Of a DNA stretch of 64,000 nucleotides, positions 45,701-55,900 are shown in pieces. The first letter of the stretch is position 1, and every line of letters starts with the position of its first letter. The position numbers and the translations under genes were made by a program. The DNA comes from Nematostella vectensis (Eukaryota; Cnidaria; Anthozoa; Actiniaria; Edwardsiidae), in assembly GCF_932526225.1 (NCBI RefSeq), contig NC_064048.1:921340-985339 (forward strand), in the 5' to 3' direction. The notes under the pieces were generated by a model. That model did not search any database and was not told the origin of the DNA. It was given only the letters and a program-made list of their open reading frames with translations.

Positions 45701-48700
45701 GGCACAGGGTATAAAACGGATATAAAACCAAGGACACCCAAAAGTATTCATGGAATGAGAGACCACAGGTAGCCCGAATTAAGACCACAGGTAGCCTGAC
45801 TGCTTGTGTTGTTTATTAACACTGTAGCCAGTAAAGATTTAGGCTGTGTTCTCATGAACGCCTTTGCTTAAACCCCACCCCCTACCCCATCCTTACAACA
45901 AGAATAAATAAAATCTGAATCATTCCGGTGCTTCGCCTTTTGTTGATTTAGAATTTAGAATTGTAATTTGCGTCTTTTGTTCAAGCCCGTGTTATGTGCA
46001 GCGTCGCAGCCAGGATTTTTAACAGGAGGGGGCCCAAAAGGGACTTTCAAGGATTTTTCTCCTGTATTTTAGATAATGTCTCACACATTTACTGTATTTT
46101 TGGCTGCTAAAAGGGGGCCCCGGGCCCCCTAGGCCACCCCCTGGCTACGCCCCTGATGTGTCAACCTCGCTAACGTCCGTGATTGCAAAATGGCTTGTAA
46201 ATATATAACCGGAGTCGTTCGCTAACAATTGTTCTTAGAGCTTTGACGCTCTTTCACTTCTGGGTTTGGATACAACGAAATTCAATGATTTTTTAACTTT
46301 TTTTTACAGACAACAAGGCTTGGCATCCTTACCACGGCCACACGGTAAGAGCACCCGTGGAGACTGAGCCGAGTTATCACCAGCCTCCGCGCGGTCAATC
46401 AAACGGCCAGGCCACCAATGCTCAGAGGGCGAACCCCATAAATGGAGACCCGCAAGTAAAGCACCATGAGTACCAGTCCTCCGCGGGCGTCCCATTCCCT
46501 CCCGCCACCGGTAAGTTAATCATAAAATAAAGGGGAGGGTGGGGGGGTGGGGGGTGGGGGGGGGTTACGAATGCCTTTGCCATGAAAGTAAATCACGTGA
46601 GTTGTGTCCCAATACGCGTTTAACGTCGCGTGACACGTTACCTCACCACATGACACGTCATATAAGAGACATGCCATTAGTTAAACTTAGGGGGGGGGGG
46701 GTTGCTGAAGTCTCCCCCTAAAAACGCGCAAGCATTCTACAAAGAAACAAAACATGCATAGTAATGTCAAAGGCGTGGATGCCACGAACAAAAATTCTGC
46801 ACGATAATTATGTTCGAAAACAATATCCTGCATTGAAAAAAACTTGCAGCCCTCCATCTGATTTTCTAATGGTCCGCCCCTGATTATTTTTTATAGATCG
46901 CAAATTTGCAACAAGCGGAAACCAAAACTGGGACCCTAGTCAGGCTGGTCAGCGGAGTGCTCAGTGGGAGGACGGCCTGGGCCACGGGGACACACGTCAC
47001 AACATGAAAGAGAGGCTACGGCTGGACCGGAAACGACATGTGGCGGAACAATACGAGGGAAGAATACAGCGTGACGCCGCTGTACAAGAAATGAAGGAAG
47101 CCAGTCGGCTCGACAACCATAGGTAACCACTGTGTTTTGGTGTGCCTTGTGTCTTATGCTATTGTAGATGAAACAATCAGTTTGGCTCATTTGCAACCAT
47201 CTACATAAGAAACGGCTAATAGATTTTTACGATTACACATGCTTTTTATCGCGAAACAAACGAGAAAATGTAATTGTATTTGTAAGCAAACCTGTCTACC
47301 ATATTGTATTCAAATTATCTCTGCAGAAAGAACATCAATGCACGAAACCAGCAAATTGCAGAAACCGCTGCTTCCAAACAGCAGGCTCAAGCCGAGCGTC
47401 TGTCGTACAAGCGCGACCAGGCGGCGAATCATTACCGGAAAGAGTCCGAGCGCCAGGAGCAAGCTGATGGCTGGAAACACGAGCGGATAGAGGCAATGAA
47501 ACAACGAGCGGTACAACATGAAAATATGGAGAAGAGCTTTGAGAAGGCAGCGCAAGACTACGCCCAACAGAAACAGGTCAGTGATGTTATTTAATATCTA
47601 TCTGTAAATGACGTCACTTATGATACCTGTACTCGGGATAGGAACGGGGTGGAAGGAATTGTGGGAGTATTTGAGTGGGCAGATAAATGTCGGCCTTTTC
47701 CAGCGAAACGATGTGCAAAAGTGATTCCAAGATGTCTCTATGGAATCAGTATTTTTGGGGAGGGGCGTCTCCGAAGAGATTTGTAGGCGTTTTGGCGTAC
47801 AATAGCGTACTGGGTATTCAAACATTCTCGGGAGCATTTTCGAAATCCTCTCGTAAGGCCTAACATGATTGGCTAGATCACCTCATTGTTTTATTGTATT
47901 CTCGTTCTTTTTCATTAATTAATCCAATGTGGTGAAATCTTCCGATAGCTTCTACATGACCCATTTTCGGGAACCCAATGTGGTGAAATCTTCCGATAGC
48001 TTCTACATGACCCATTTTCGGGAACCCAGGGTATCGAGGCCGGGGAAGAGGATCACTGACCTCAACGCCTGGGTTCCCGAGGGTGGCGTTCAAGAGAATG
48101 AAATAGCATTCATCTGCGCGAATGTGATGTCGTGAAGGTGAAATGAACATTCAAGATACTGGTCATTTCCTTGTAATGTTTAAAAATATTCCCTGCTACG
48201 CCCCTGGCTTATAGTCTGTTATTCTATCTGGTAATTAGGAAGGGTTTAACGCACACTGTTCTTCCATCTGGTTATTAGGAAGAGTTTAACGCACACTGTT
48301 CTTCCATCTGGTTATTAGGAAGAGTTTAACGCACCCTGTTCTTCTATCTGGTTATTAGGAAGGGTTTTAAGGCACACTGTTCTTCCATCTGGTTATTAGG
48401 AAGGGTTTAACGCACACTGTTCTTCTATCTGGTTATTAGGAAGGGATTAACGCACACTGTTCTTCCATCTGGTTATTAGGAAGGGTTTAACGCACACTGT
48501 TCTTCCATCTGGTTATTAGGAAGGGTTTAACGCACACTGTTCTTCCATCTGGTTATTAGGAAGAGTTTAACGCACACTGTTCTTCTATCTGGTTATTAGA
48601 AAGGGTTTAACGCACACTGTTCTTCCATCTGGTTATTAGGAAGGGTTTAACGCACACTGTTCTTCCATCTGGTTATTAGGAAGAGTTTAACGCACACTGT

Positions 48701-51700
48701 TATTCTATCTGGTTATTAGAAAGGGTTTAACGCACACTGTTCTTCCATCTGGTTATTAGGAAGAGTTTTAAGGCACAATGTTCTTCCATCTGGTTATTAG
48801 GAAGGGTTTTAAGGCACACTGTTCTTCCATCTGGTTATTAGGAAGGGTTTAACGCACACTGTTCTTCCATCTAGTTATTAGGAAGGGTTTAACGCACACT
48901 GTTCTTCCATCTGGTTATTAGGAAGGGTTTTAAGGCACACTGTTCTTCCATCTGGTTATTAGGAAGGGTTTAACGCACACTGTTCTTCCATCTGGTTATT
49001 AGGAAGGGTTTTAAGGCACACTGTTCTTCCATCTGGTTATTAGGAAGGGTTTAACGCACACTGTTCTTCCATCTGGTTATTAGGAAGGGTTGAACGCACA
49101 CTGTTTTTCCATCTGGTTATTAGGAAGGGTTTAACGCACACTGTTATTCTATCTGGTTATTAGGAAGGGTTTAACGCACACTGTTCTTCTATCTGGTTAT
49201 TAGGAAGGGATTAACGCACACTGTTCTTCCATCTGGTTATTAGGAAGAGTTTTAAGGCACACTGTTCTTCCATCTGGTTATTAGGAAGGGTTTTAAGGCA
49301 CACTGTTCTTCCATCTGGTTATTAGGAAGGGTTTAACGCACACTGTTCTTCCATCTGGTTATTAGGAAGGGTTTAACGCACACTGTTCTTCCATCTGGTT
49401 ATTAGGAAGGGTTTTAAGGCACACTGTTCTTCCATCTGGTTATTAGGAAGGGTTTAACGCACACTGTTCTTCCATCTGGTTATTAGGAAGGGTTTTAAGG
49501 CACACTGTTCTTCCATCTGGTTATTAGGAAGGGTTTTAAGGCACACTGTTCTTCCATCTGGTTATTAGGAAGGGTTTAACGCACACTGTTCTTCCATCTG
49601 GTTATTAGGAAGGGTTGAACGCACACTGTTTTTCCATCTGGTTATTAGGAAGGGTTTAACGCACACTGTTATTCTATCTGGTTATTAGGAAGGGTTTAAC
49701 GCACACTGTTCTTCTATCTGGTTATTAGGAAGGGATTAACGCACACTGTTCTTCCATCTGGTTATTAGGAAGGGTTTAACGCACACTGTTCTTCCATCTG
49801 GTTATTAGGAAGGGTTTAACGCACACTGTTCTTCTATCTGGTTATTAGGAAGGGTTTTAAGGCACACTGTTCTTCCATCTGGTTATTAGGAAGGGTTTAA
49901 CGCACACTGTTCTTCTATCTGGTTATTAGAAAGGGTTTAACGCACACTGTTATTCTATCTGGTTATTAGGAAGAGTTTTAAGGCACACTGTTCTTCCATC
50001 TGGTTATTAGGAAGGGTTTAACGCACACTGTTCTTCTATCTGGTTATTAGGAAGAGTTTTAAGGCACACTGTTCTTCCATCTGGTTATTAGGAAGGGTTT
50101 AACGCACACTGTTCTTCCATCTGGTTATTAGGAAGAGTTTAACGCACACTGTTCTTCTATCTGGTTATTAAGAAGGGTTTTAAGGCACACTGTTCTTCCA
50201 TCTGGTTATTAGGAAGGGTTTAACGCACACTGTTCTTCCATCTGGTTATTAGGAAGGGTTTAACGCACACTGTTCTTCTATCTGGTTATTAGGAAGGGTT
50301 TTAAGGCACACTGTTCTTCCACCTGGTTATTAGGAAGGGTTTTAAGGCACACTGTTCTTCCATCTGGTTATTAGGAAGGGTTTAACGCACACTGTTCTTC
50401 CATCTGGTGGAAGGGTTTTAAGGCACACTGTTCTTCCATCTGGTTATTAGGAAGGGTTTAACGCACACTGTTCTTCCATCTGGTTATTAGGAAGGGTTTA
50501 ACGCACACTGTTCTTCTATCTGGTTATTAGGAAGGGATTAACGCACACTGTTCTTCCATCTGGTTATTAGGAAGGGTTTAACGCACACTGTTCTTCCATC
50601 TGGTTATTAGGAAGAGTTTTAAGGCACACTGTTCTTCCATCTGGTTATTAGGAAGGGTTTAACGCACACTGTTATTCTATCTGGTTATTAGGAAGGGTTT
50701 AACGCACACTGTTCTTCCATCTGGTTATTAGGAAGGGTTTAACGCACACTGTTCTTCTATCTGGTTATTAGGAAGGGATTAACGCACACTGTTCTTCCAT
50801 CTGGTTATTAGGAAGGGTTTAACGCACACTGTTCTTCCATCTGGTTATTAGGAAGGGATTAACGCACACTGTTCTTCCATCTGGTTATTAGGAAGGGTTT
50901 AACGCACACTGTTCTTCCATCTGGTTATTAGGAAGGGTTTAACGCACACTGTTCTTCCATCTGGTTATTAGGAAGGGATTAACGCACACTGTTCTTCCAT
51001 CTGGTTATTAGGAAGGGTTTAACGCACACTGTTCTTCCATCTGGTTATTAGGAAGAGTTTTAAGGCACACTGTTCTTCCATCTGGTTATTAGGAAGGGTT
51101 TAACGCACACTGTTCTTCCATCTGGTTATTAGGAAGGGTTTAACGCACACTGTTATTCTATCTGGTTATTAGGAAGGGTTTAACGCACACTGTTCTTCTA
51201 TCTGGTTATTAGGAAGGGATTAACGCACACTGTTCTTCCATCTGGTTATTAGGAAGGGTTTAACGCACACTGTTCTTCCATCTGGTTATTAGGAAGAGTT
51301 TAACGCACACTGTTATTCTATCTGGTTATTAGGAAGGGTTTAAGGCACACTGTTATTCTATCTGGTTATTAGGAAGGGTTTAACGCACACTGTCCTTCCA
51401 TCTGGTTATTAGAAAGGGTTTAACGCACACTGTTCTTCCATCTGGTTATTAGAAAGGATTTAACGCACACTGTTCTTCCATCTGGTTATTAGGAAGGGTT
51501 TTAAGGCACACTGTTATTCTATCTGGTTATTAGGAAGGGTTTAACGCACACTGTCCTTCCATCTGGTTATTAGTAAGGGTTTAACGCACACTGTTTTTCC
51601 ATCTGGTTATTAGAAAGAGTTTAACGCACACTGTTCTTCTATCTGGTTATTAGGAAGGGTTTAACGCACGCAGACAACAGAGGGTCACTACTCATCACGA

Positions 51701-51878
51701 GAGGGTCATTCACGAAGTGCTGTCGGAACAAGCGAGAGATCAGCGATTACGAGCCGAGGCCAGGGCGAGGGAAAGGAAGCTGGATAAGACCAAACGAGAC
51801 GCCGAGCGCAGCAAGCAAGACAGGATAGATATCAGGAGACACAACATGGATAGGTACCGGGCTAGTGTTATACCATGA
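39758..51878 (+). CDS. C11orf16: VWA plus DUF4537 protein, C11orf16-like
   Basis: Eight exons fit in phase: 39758-40780, 42936-43155, 43655-44170, 45303-45539, 46310-46510, 46897-47122, 47327-47576 and 51681-51878, giving 956 residues. An N-terminal von Willebrand A domain (about 22-190) has an intact MIDAS: D29-T-S-G-S33, T101 and D124 in VTDGMPD. A DUF4537 region follows: VLAKRDSDGLYYMGTI, LGDKVLAPWQPDGRYGPGTV and VTFYNGQTVEIG, matching human C11orf16 (VLARREADGFYY, GDKVLALWEP, QYGPGTV). KKRWRWWSSGLAP also has a counterpart. Exons 6-8 are strongly charged and helical, probably coiled coil. Human C11orf16 (about 467 residues) lacks the VWA part. Function is unknown. The final exon is read to a TGA at 51876-51878; a GT at 51854 could instead be a donor. 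Intron 7 holds a 3.5-kb array ending 12 bp before exon 8. Confidence 0.85.
41369..41823. mobile_element. second, inverted copy of the 410-bp interspersed element
   Basis: Starts TAACCTATTGACTCCTGGC and ends AAAATTGTTTACACTG, the reverse complement of the element at 34869-35278. It is about 45 bp longer because of an internal segment near 41520-41560. It lies in intron 1 of the C11orf16-like gene. No 120-bp direct repeats flank this copy. Confidence 0.8.
44350..44885. repeat. 33-bp minisatellite in C11orf16-like intron 3
   Basis: Unit CTGAGTTACACGCCTACACG followed by CCCATATTCCTTG, about 16 copies, with a shorter form lacking CTACACGC. The period of 33 leaves frames open, but no coding role is supported. 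Confidence 0.92.
44906..45065 (+). mobile_element. candidate tRNA-derived SINE
   Basis: An A-box-like TTGCGCAGTTAGCAGAGCG lies near 44920 and a B-box-like GGGTTCCATTCCC at 44975-44987. A non-tRNA body ending TTCTCCTGTTTTGCTCCC and an A-rich end follow. No complete cloverleaf can be drawn, so it is not a tRNA gene. It directly follows the 33-bp array. Confidence 0.5.
45999..46155. mobile_element. 157-bp MITE with target duplication
   Basis: The left end CAGCGTCGCAGCCAGG and the right end CCTGGCTACGCCCCTG are inverted repeats with a few mismatches. ATGTG directly flanks both sides (45994-45998 and 46156-46160), a plausible 5-bp target duplication. The interior has GGGGGCCC blocks. It lies in C11orf16-like intron 4. 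Confidence 0.7.
47926..48027. repeat. exact two-copy 51-bp tandem duplication
   Basis: AATGTGGTGAAATCTTCCGA to GGGAACCC is repeated without change (47926-47976 and 47977-48027). The lack of divergence suggests a recent event. It lies in C11orf16-like intron 7, upstream of the large array. Confidence 0.9.
48206..51668. repeat. 40-bp minisatellite in C11orf16-like intron 7, abutting exon 8
   Basis: Unit TTCTTCCATCTGGTTATTAG followed by GAAGGGTTTAACGCACACTG, about 86 copies. Recurrent variants are TTTTAAGGCAC, GATTAACG, TCTATCTGG and GTTATTC, arranged in higher-order blocks. The last unit runs into the polypyrimidine-poor acceptor region of exon 8 (AACAG|AGGGTC at 51680/51681). Confidence 0.95.
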
Positions 51879-51943
51879 TCTTAGCAACACGTGGGGGGAG
51901 GGGGGCTGCGTAGGGTGTGGGGGGATGTAAACCCCCATCTCAC

Positions 51944-52350
51944 GCTACAATACAATACAATACAATAATTTATTTTCCGTCGATGACGTGGGGAGTGGTC
52001 ACCCAGTCTCCCGATCTCGGGGAGCTCATGGTACAAACGCTCGACAACACTACTGACAACGATTACATTACACATTACATAATAATTCTAATTATGGGAA
52101 ATAGGGAGAATTTAAATACAGTTGCTGCATTGGCAGCCGTGTGGAATGATGTCGGGTAGGTTCTTGCGGAACTCAGAGACGGAATTAGCAGCTTTAGCAG
52201 AGTTAGGTAGTTGGTTCCAAAAATGTGATATTAGGTAGTAAAAAGAGTTATGCATATATAACGATTGACGCTAATACCATTCCCGGGTGTGACTAGCTAA
52301 TTTGAGGTGTGTGTTTAAGCATATCTCAACCCTCGTCTCAACCGCTCTGG
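51944..52350 (-). mobile_element. 3' fragment of a non-LTR retrotransposon
   Basis: On the minus strand the sequence reads HNSFYYLISHFWNQLPNS then SVSEFRKNLP before a stop, the usual C-terminal pattern of CR1/jockey-type LINE ORF2 (WN-LP, then an F-K helix). An upstream piece, LVTPGNGISVNRY, is in another frame, so the copy is frameshifted. It ends in a (TATTG)n tail (plus-strand ACAATACAATACAATACAAT near 51947). It lies just after the C11orf16-like stop. Confidence 0.75.
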
Positions 52351-52605
52351 TTGGATTTTTTTTTTGATATCTCATACCTTACACATGAGGTTGAATAATT
52401 TTATTTGGTATTTCTTGATACGAGGATGGCACCCTTTTTTACAACGATAGACAACTTATCCATGTACTAGACAGCCTATTATAACAAAAACAATTATATA
52501 GATAGTAATATGGGCTAAGTTCCCAGGAGATGGGAAAATAAAAGAGGTTTTCGTGGCTTGTTTACGTCTTCAGTCGTCTCCTGCCGCTTGCCCACTGTTT
52601 GACGA
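52351..52605. other. intergenic between C11orf16-like and peptidase genes
   Basis: AT-rich. TTTATT at 52400-52405 would read AATAAA for the minus-strand peptidase but is about 510 bp past its stop. Nothing else is seen. Confidence 0.35.
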
Positions 52606-52841
52606 TTACCAGTGATTACCGGTAATCACTGGTAATAATACCGGTAGTCACTGGTAATAATACCGGCAATCACTGGTAATAATACCGGTAATCACTGGTA
52701 ATAATACCGGTAGTCACTGGTAATAATACCGGCAATCACTGGTAATAATACCGGTAATCACTGGTAATAATACCGGTAATCACTGGTAATAATACCGGTA
52801 ATCACTGGTAATAATACCGGTAATCACTGGTAATAATATTA
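52606..52841. repeat. 22-bp minisatellite, about 11 copies
   Basis: Unit AATACCGGTAATCACTGGTAAT, with AGTCACTGG and GGCAATCACTGG variants. It lies 70 bp downstream of the peptidase stop codon, probably in its 3' untranslated region or just past it. Confidence 0.92.
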
Positions 52842-52911
52842 TTGGTCCCTATCCTACCTCAGGTACATCCCCCCCCCCCTCTTCCCCGGGATACCTCGCT
52901 CCGATAAATCG

Positions 52912-55900
52912 CTACTCTATCAGAAGAATCATCTCCCTTGCTGATCTCACAGAGAATGTCAACACAGATACCTCCTTTCTAACCTTATCCCAATCTCCGT
53001 TTTTAAGCGCGCGTTTTACGGCTTCTTTCACTCTCGGGAAATACATGCCGTCGTAGATATTACTCGAGTCTGCCCCATACAAGACATTACGAAACGGGAG
53101 CTTCTGGTTAGGAGTAATCGAGTCGATAAATGCACGCTCGATTCCCATCATTTGGTCATTGATGGCGCGTTTTGCAAGCTCCCCGTTGATCGCTCCAGCG
53201 CTTTTCAGGGCGTCAAATTTTAGCGCCGTCTGGTAAAAGGCGTTTACGGCTTTCCTTAGGTACTTCAGACTGACATAAGAAGACTTTAAGGCGGGGAGCG
53301 CTTTTAGCGCTTGCATCTCTCGCTCAAGAGTCCACGCGAAGTTTGTCACGTTGAACGGTAAAATCTCGGCGTCTGCAACTTTTAATAAAACCCGCGCGGT
53401 GTACTTGGCAACCGCGAGATGAATCTTGAATTGCGGGTCCACGAATTTCTTAATATAGTCGAAGTTATCATGTATGGAGTGATAAAGCGGATAGGATCGC
53501 CTTATTCCATACCGACCTCCGAATATGTAGGCCCAGTCGCCACCTGGAATCCCTAGGAAGTGGTAAAATGACACGTAATCGCTACCAAAAGCGAGGTTCT
53601 CGCAGAACGGGACTCCACCCCGCACTTTACGGGCATCTCGTTCAAGGATGACGTCATAAAGACTAGCTTTGCGTTTGCCTTCTGTAGGATCTTGGACCTG
53701 AGAAACACAAAGAATAACTCAACTTTTGCCTCTAAGATTTCATTTTTTTCGTCGTACCTCTTTGGCTGTCTCCACTAAGAGTTTCTGTTCCCTTCCTCTT
53801 TGGCTGTCTCAATTAACAATTTCTGTTTTTACCTCTTTGGCTGTCTCCAATAACAGTTTCTGTATTTTACCTCTTTGGCTGTCTCAATTAACAATTTCTG
53901 TTTTTACCTCTTTGGCTGTCTACACAAACAATTTCTGTATTTTACCTCTTTGGCTGTCTCCACTAAAAAATTCTGTATTTTACCTCATAGCTCTCCACTA
54001 ACAATTTCTGTATTTTACCTCTTTGGCTGTCTCCACTAACAATTTCTGTATTTTACCTCTTTGGCTGTCCCCACTAACAATTTCTGTTTTTACCTCTTTG
54101 GCTGTCTACACAAACAATTTCTGTATTTTACCTCTTTGGCTGTCTCCACTAACAGTTTCTGTACCATACCTCTTTGGCTGTCTCCACTAAAAAAATCTGT
54201 ATTTTATACCTCTTTGGCTGTCTCCACTAACAATTTCTGTATTTTACCTCTTTGGCTGTCTCCACTAACAATTTCTGTATTTTACCTCTTTGGCTGTCTC
54301 CACTAACAATTTCTGTATTTTACCTCTTTGGCTGTCTCCACTAACAATTTCTGTATTTTACCTCTTTGGCTGTCTCCACTAACAATTTCTGTATTTTACC
54401 TCTTTGGCTGTCTCCACTAACAATTTCTGTATTTTATACCTCTTTGGCTGTCTCCACTAACAATTTCTGTATTTTATACCTCTTTGGCTGTCTCCACTAA
54501 CAATTTCTGTATTTTACCTCTTTGGCTGTCTCCACTAACAATTTCTGTATTTTACCTCTTTGGCTGTCTCCACTAACAATTTCTGTATTTTACCTCTTTG
54601 GCTGTCTCCACTAACAATTTCTGTATTTTACCTCTTTGGCTGTCTCCACTAACAATTTCTGTATTTTACCTCTTTGGCTGTCTCCACTAACAATTTCTGT
54701 ATTTTACCTCTTTGGCTGTCTCCACTAACAATTTCTGTATTTTACCTCTTTGGCTGTCTCCACTAACAATTTCTGTATTTTACCTCTTTGGCTGTCTCCA
54801 CTAACAATTTCTGTATTTTACCTCTTTGGCTGTCTCCACTAACAATTTCTGTATTTTACCTCTTTGGCTGTCTCCACTAACAATTTCTGTATTTTACCTC
54901 TTTGGCTGTCCCCACTAACAATTTCTGTTTTTACCTCTTTGGCTGTCTACACAAACAATTTCTGTATTTTACCTCTTTGGCTGTCTCCACTAACAGTTTC
55001 TGTACCATACCTCTTTGGCTGTCTCCACTAAAAAAATCTGTATTTTATACCTCTTTGGCTGTCTCCACTAACAATTTCTGTATTTTACCTCTTTGGCTGT
55101 CTCCACTAACAATTTCTGTATTTTACCTCTTTGGCTGTCTCCACTAACAATTTCTGTATTTTACCTCTTTGGCTGTCTCCACTAACAATTTCTGTATTTT
55201 ACCTCTTTGGCTGTCTCCACTAACAATTTCTGTATTTTACCTCTTTGGCTGTCTCCACTAACAATTTCTGTATTTTATACCTCTTTGGCTGTCTCCACTA
55301 ACAATTTCTGTATTTTACCTCTTTGGCTGTCTCCACTAACAATTTCTGTATTTTACCTCTTTGGCTGTCTCCACTAACAATTTCTGTATTTTACCTCTTT
55401 GGCTGTCTCCACTAACAATTTCTGTATTTTACCTCTTTGGCTGTCTCCACTAACAATTTCTGTATTTTACCTCTTTGGCTGTCTCCACTAACAATTTCTG
55501 TATTTTACCTCTTTGGCTGTCTCCACTAACAATTTCTGTATTTTACCTCTTTGGCTGTCTCCACTAACAATTTCTGTATTTTACCTCTTTGGCTGTCTCC
55601 ACTAACAATTTCTGTATTTTACCTCTTTGGCTGTCTCCACTAACAATTTCTGTATTTTACCTCTTTGGCTGTCTCCACTAACAGTTTCTGTACCATACTC
55701 AGGTATTTTAAGGCCTGACTTACAGGCTTATACGTTGAAAAACACATTTTCATCAATATCTCGGGGACACAAGGTGCTAATGAAACCAAAATTGGCAAGC
55801 ACTTTATTCGCATGGATCTCAGCATTTTGACAAATTTTGTTACTATGGCAACCGATTTAAGGTGGCTCGAGCATAATTTTTCGCTTTCTACATTCAATGG

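Noticed and set aside
48206-51668. CRISPR-like regular 40-bp spacing
   Set aside because: There are no distinct spacers; the whole unit repeats, and the context is a eukaryotic intron.
51671-51680. Acceptor GCAG at 51671-51673 for exon 8 of the C11orf16-like gene
   Set aside because: It puts exon 8 in a frame that reaches a stop early; the AACAG acceptor ending at 51680 keeps phase and gives a charged helical sequence like exons 6-7.
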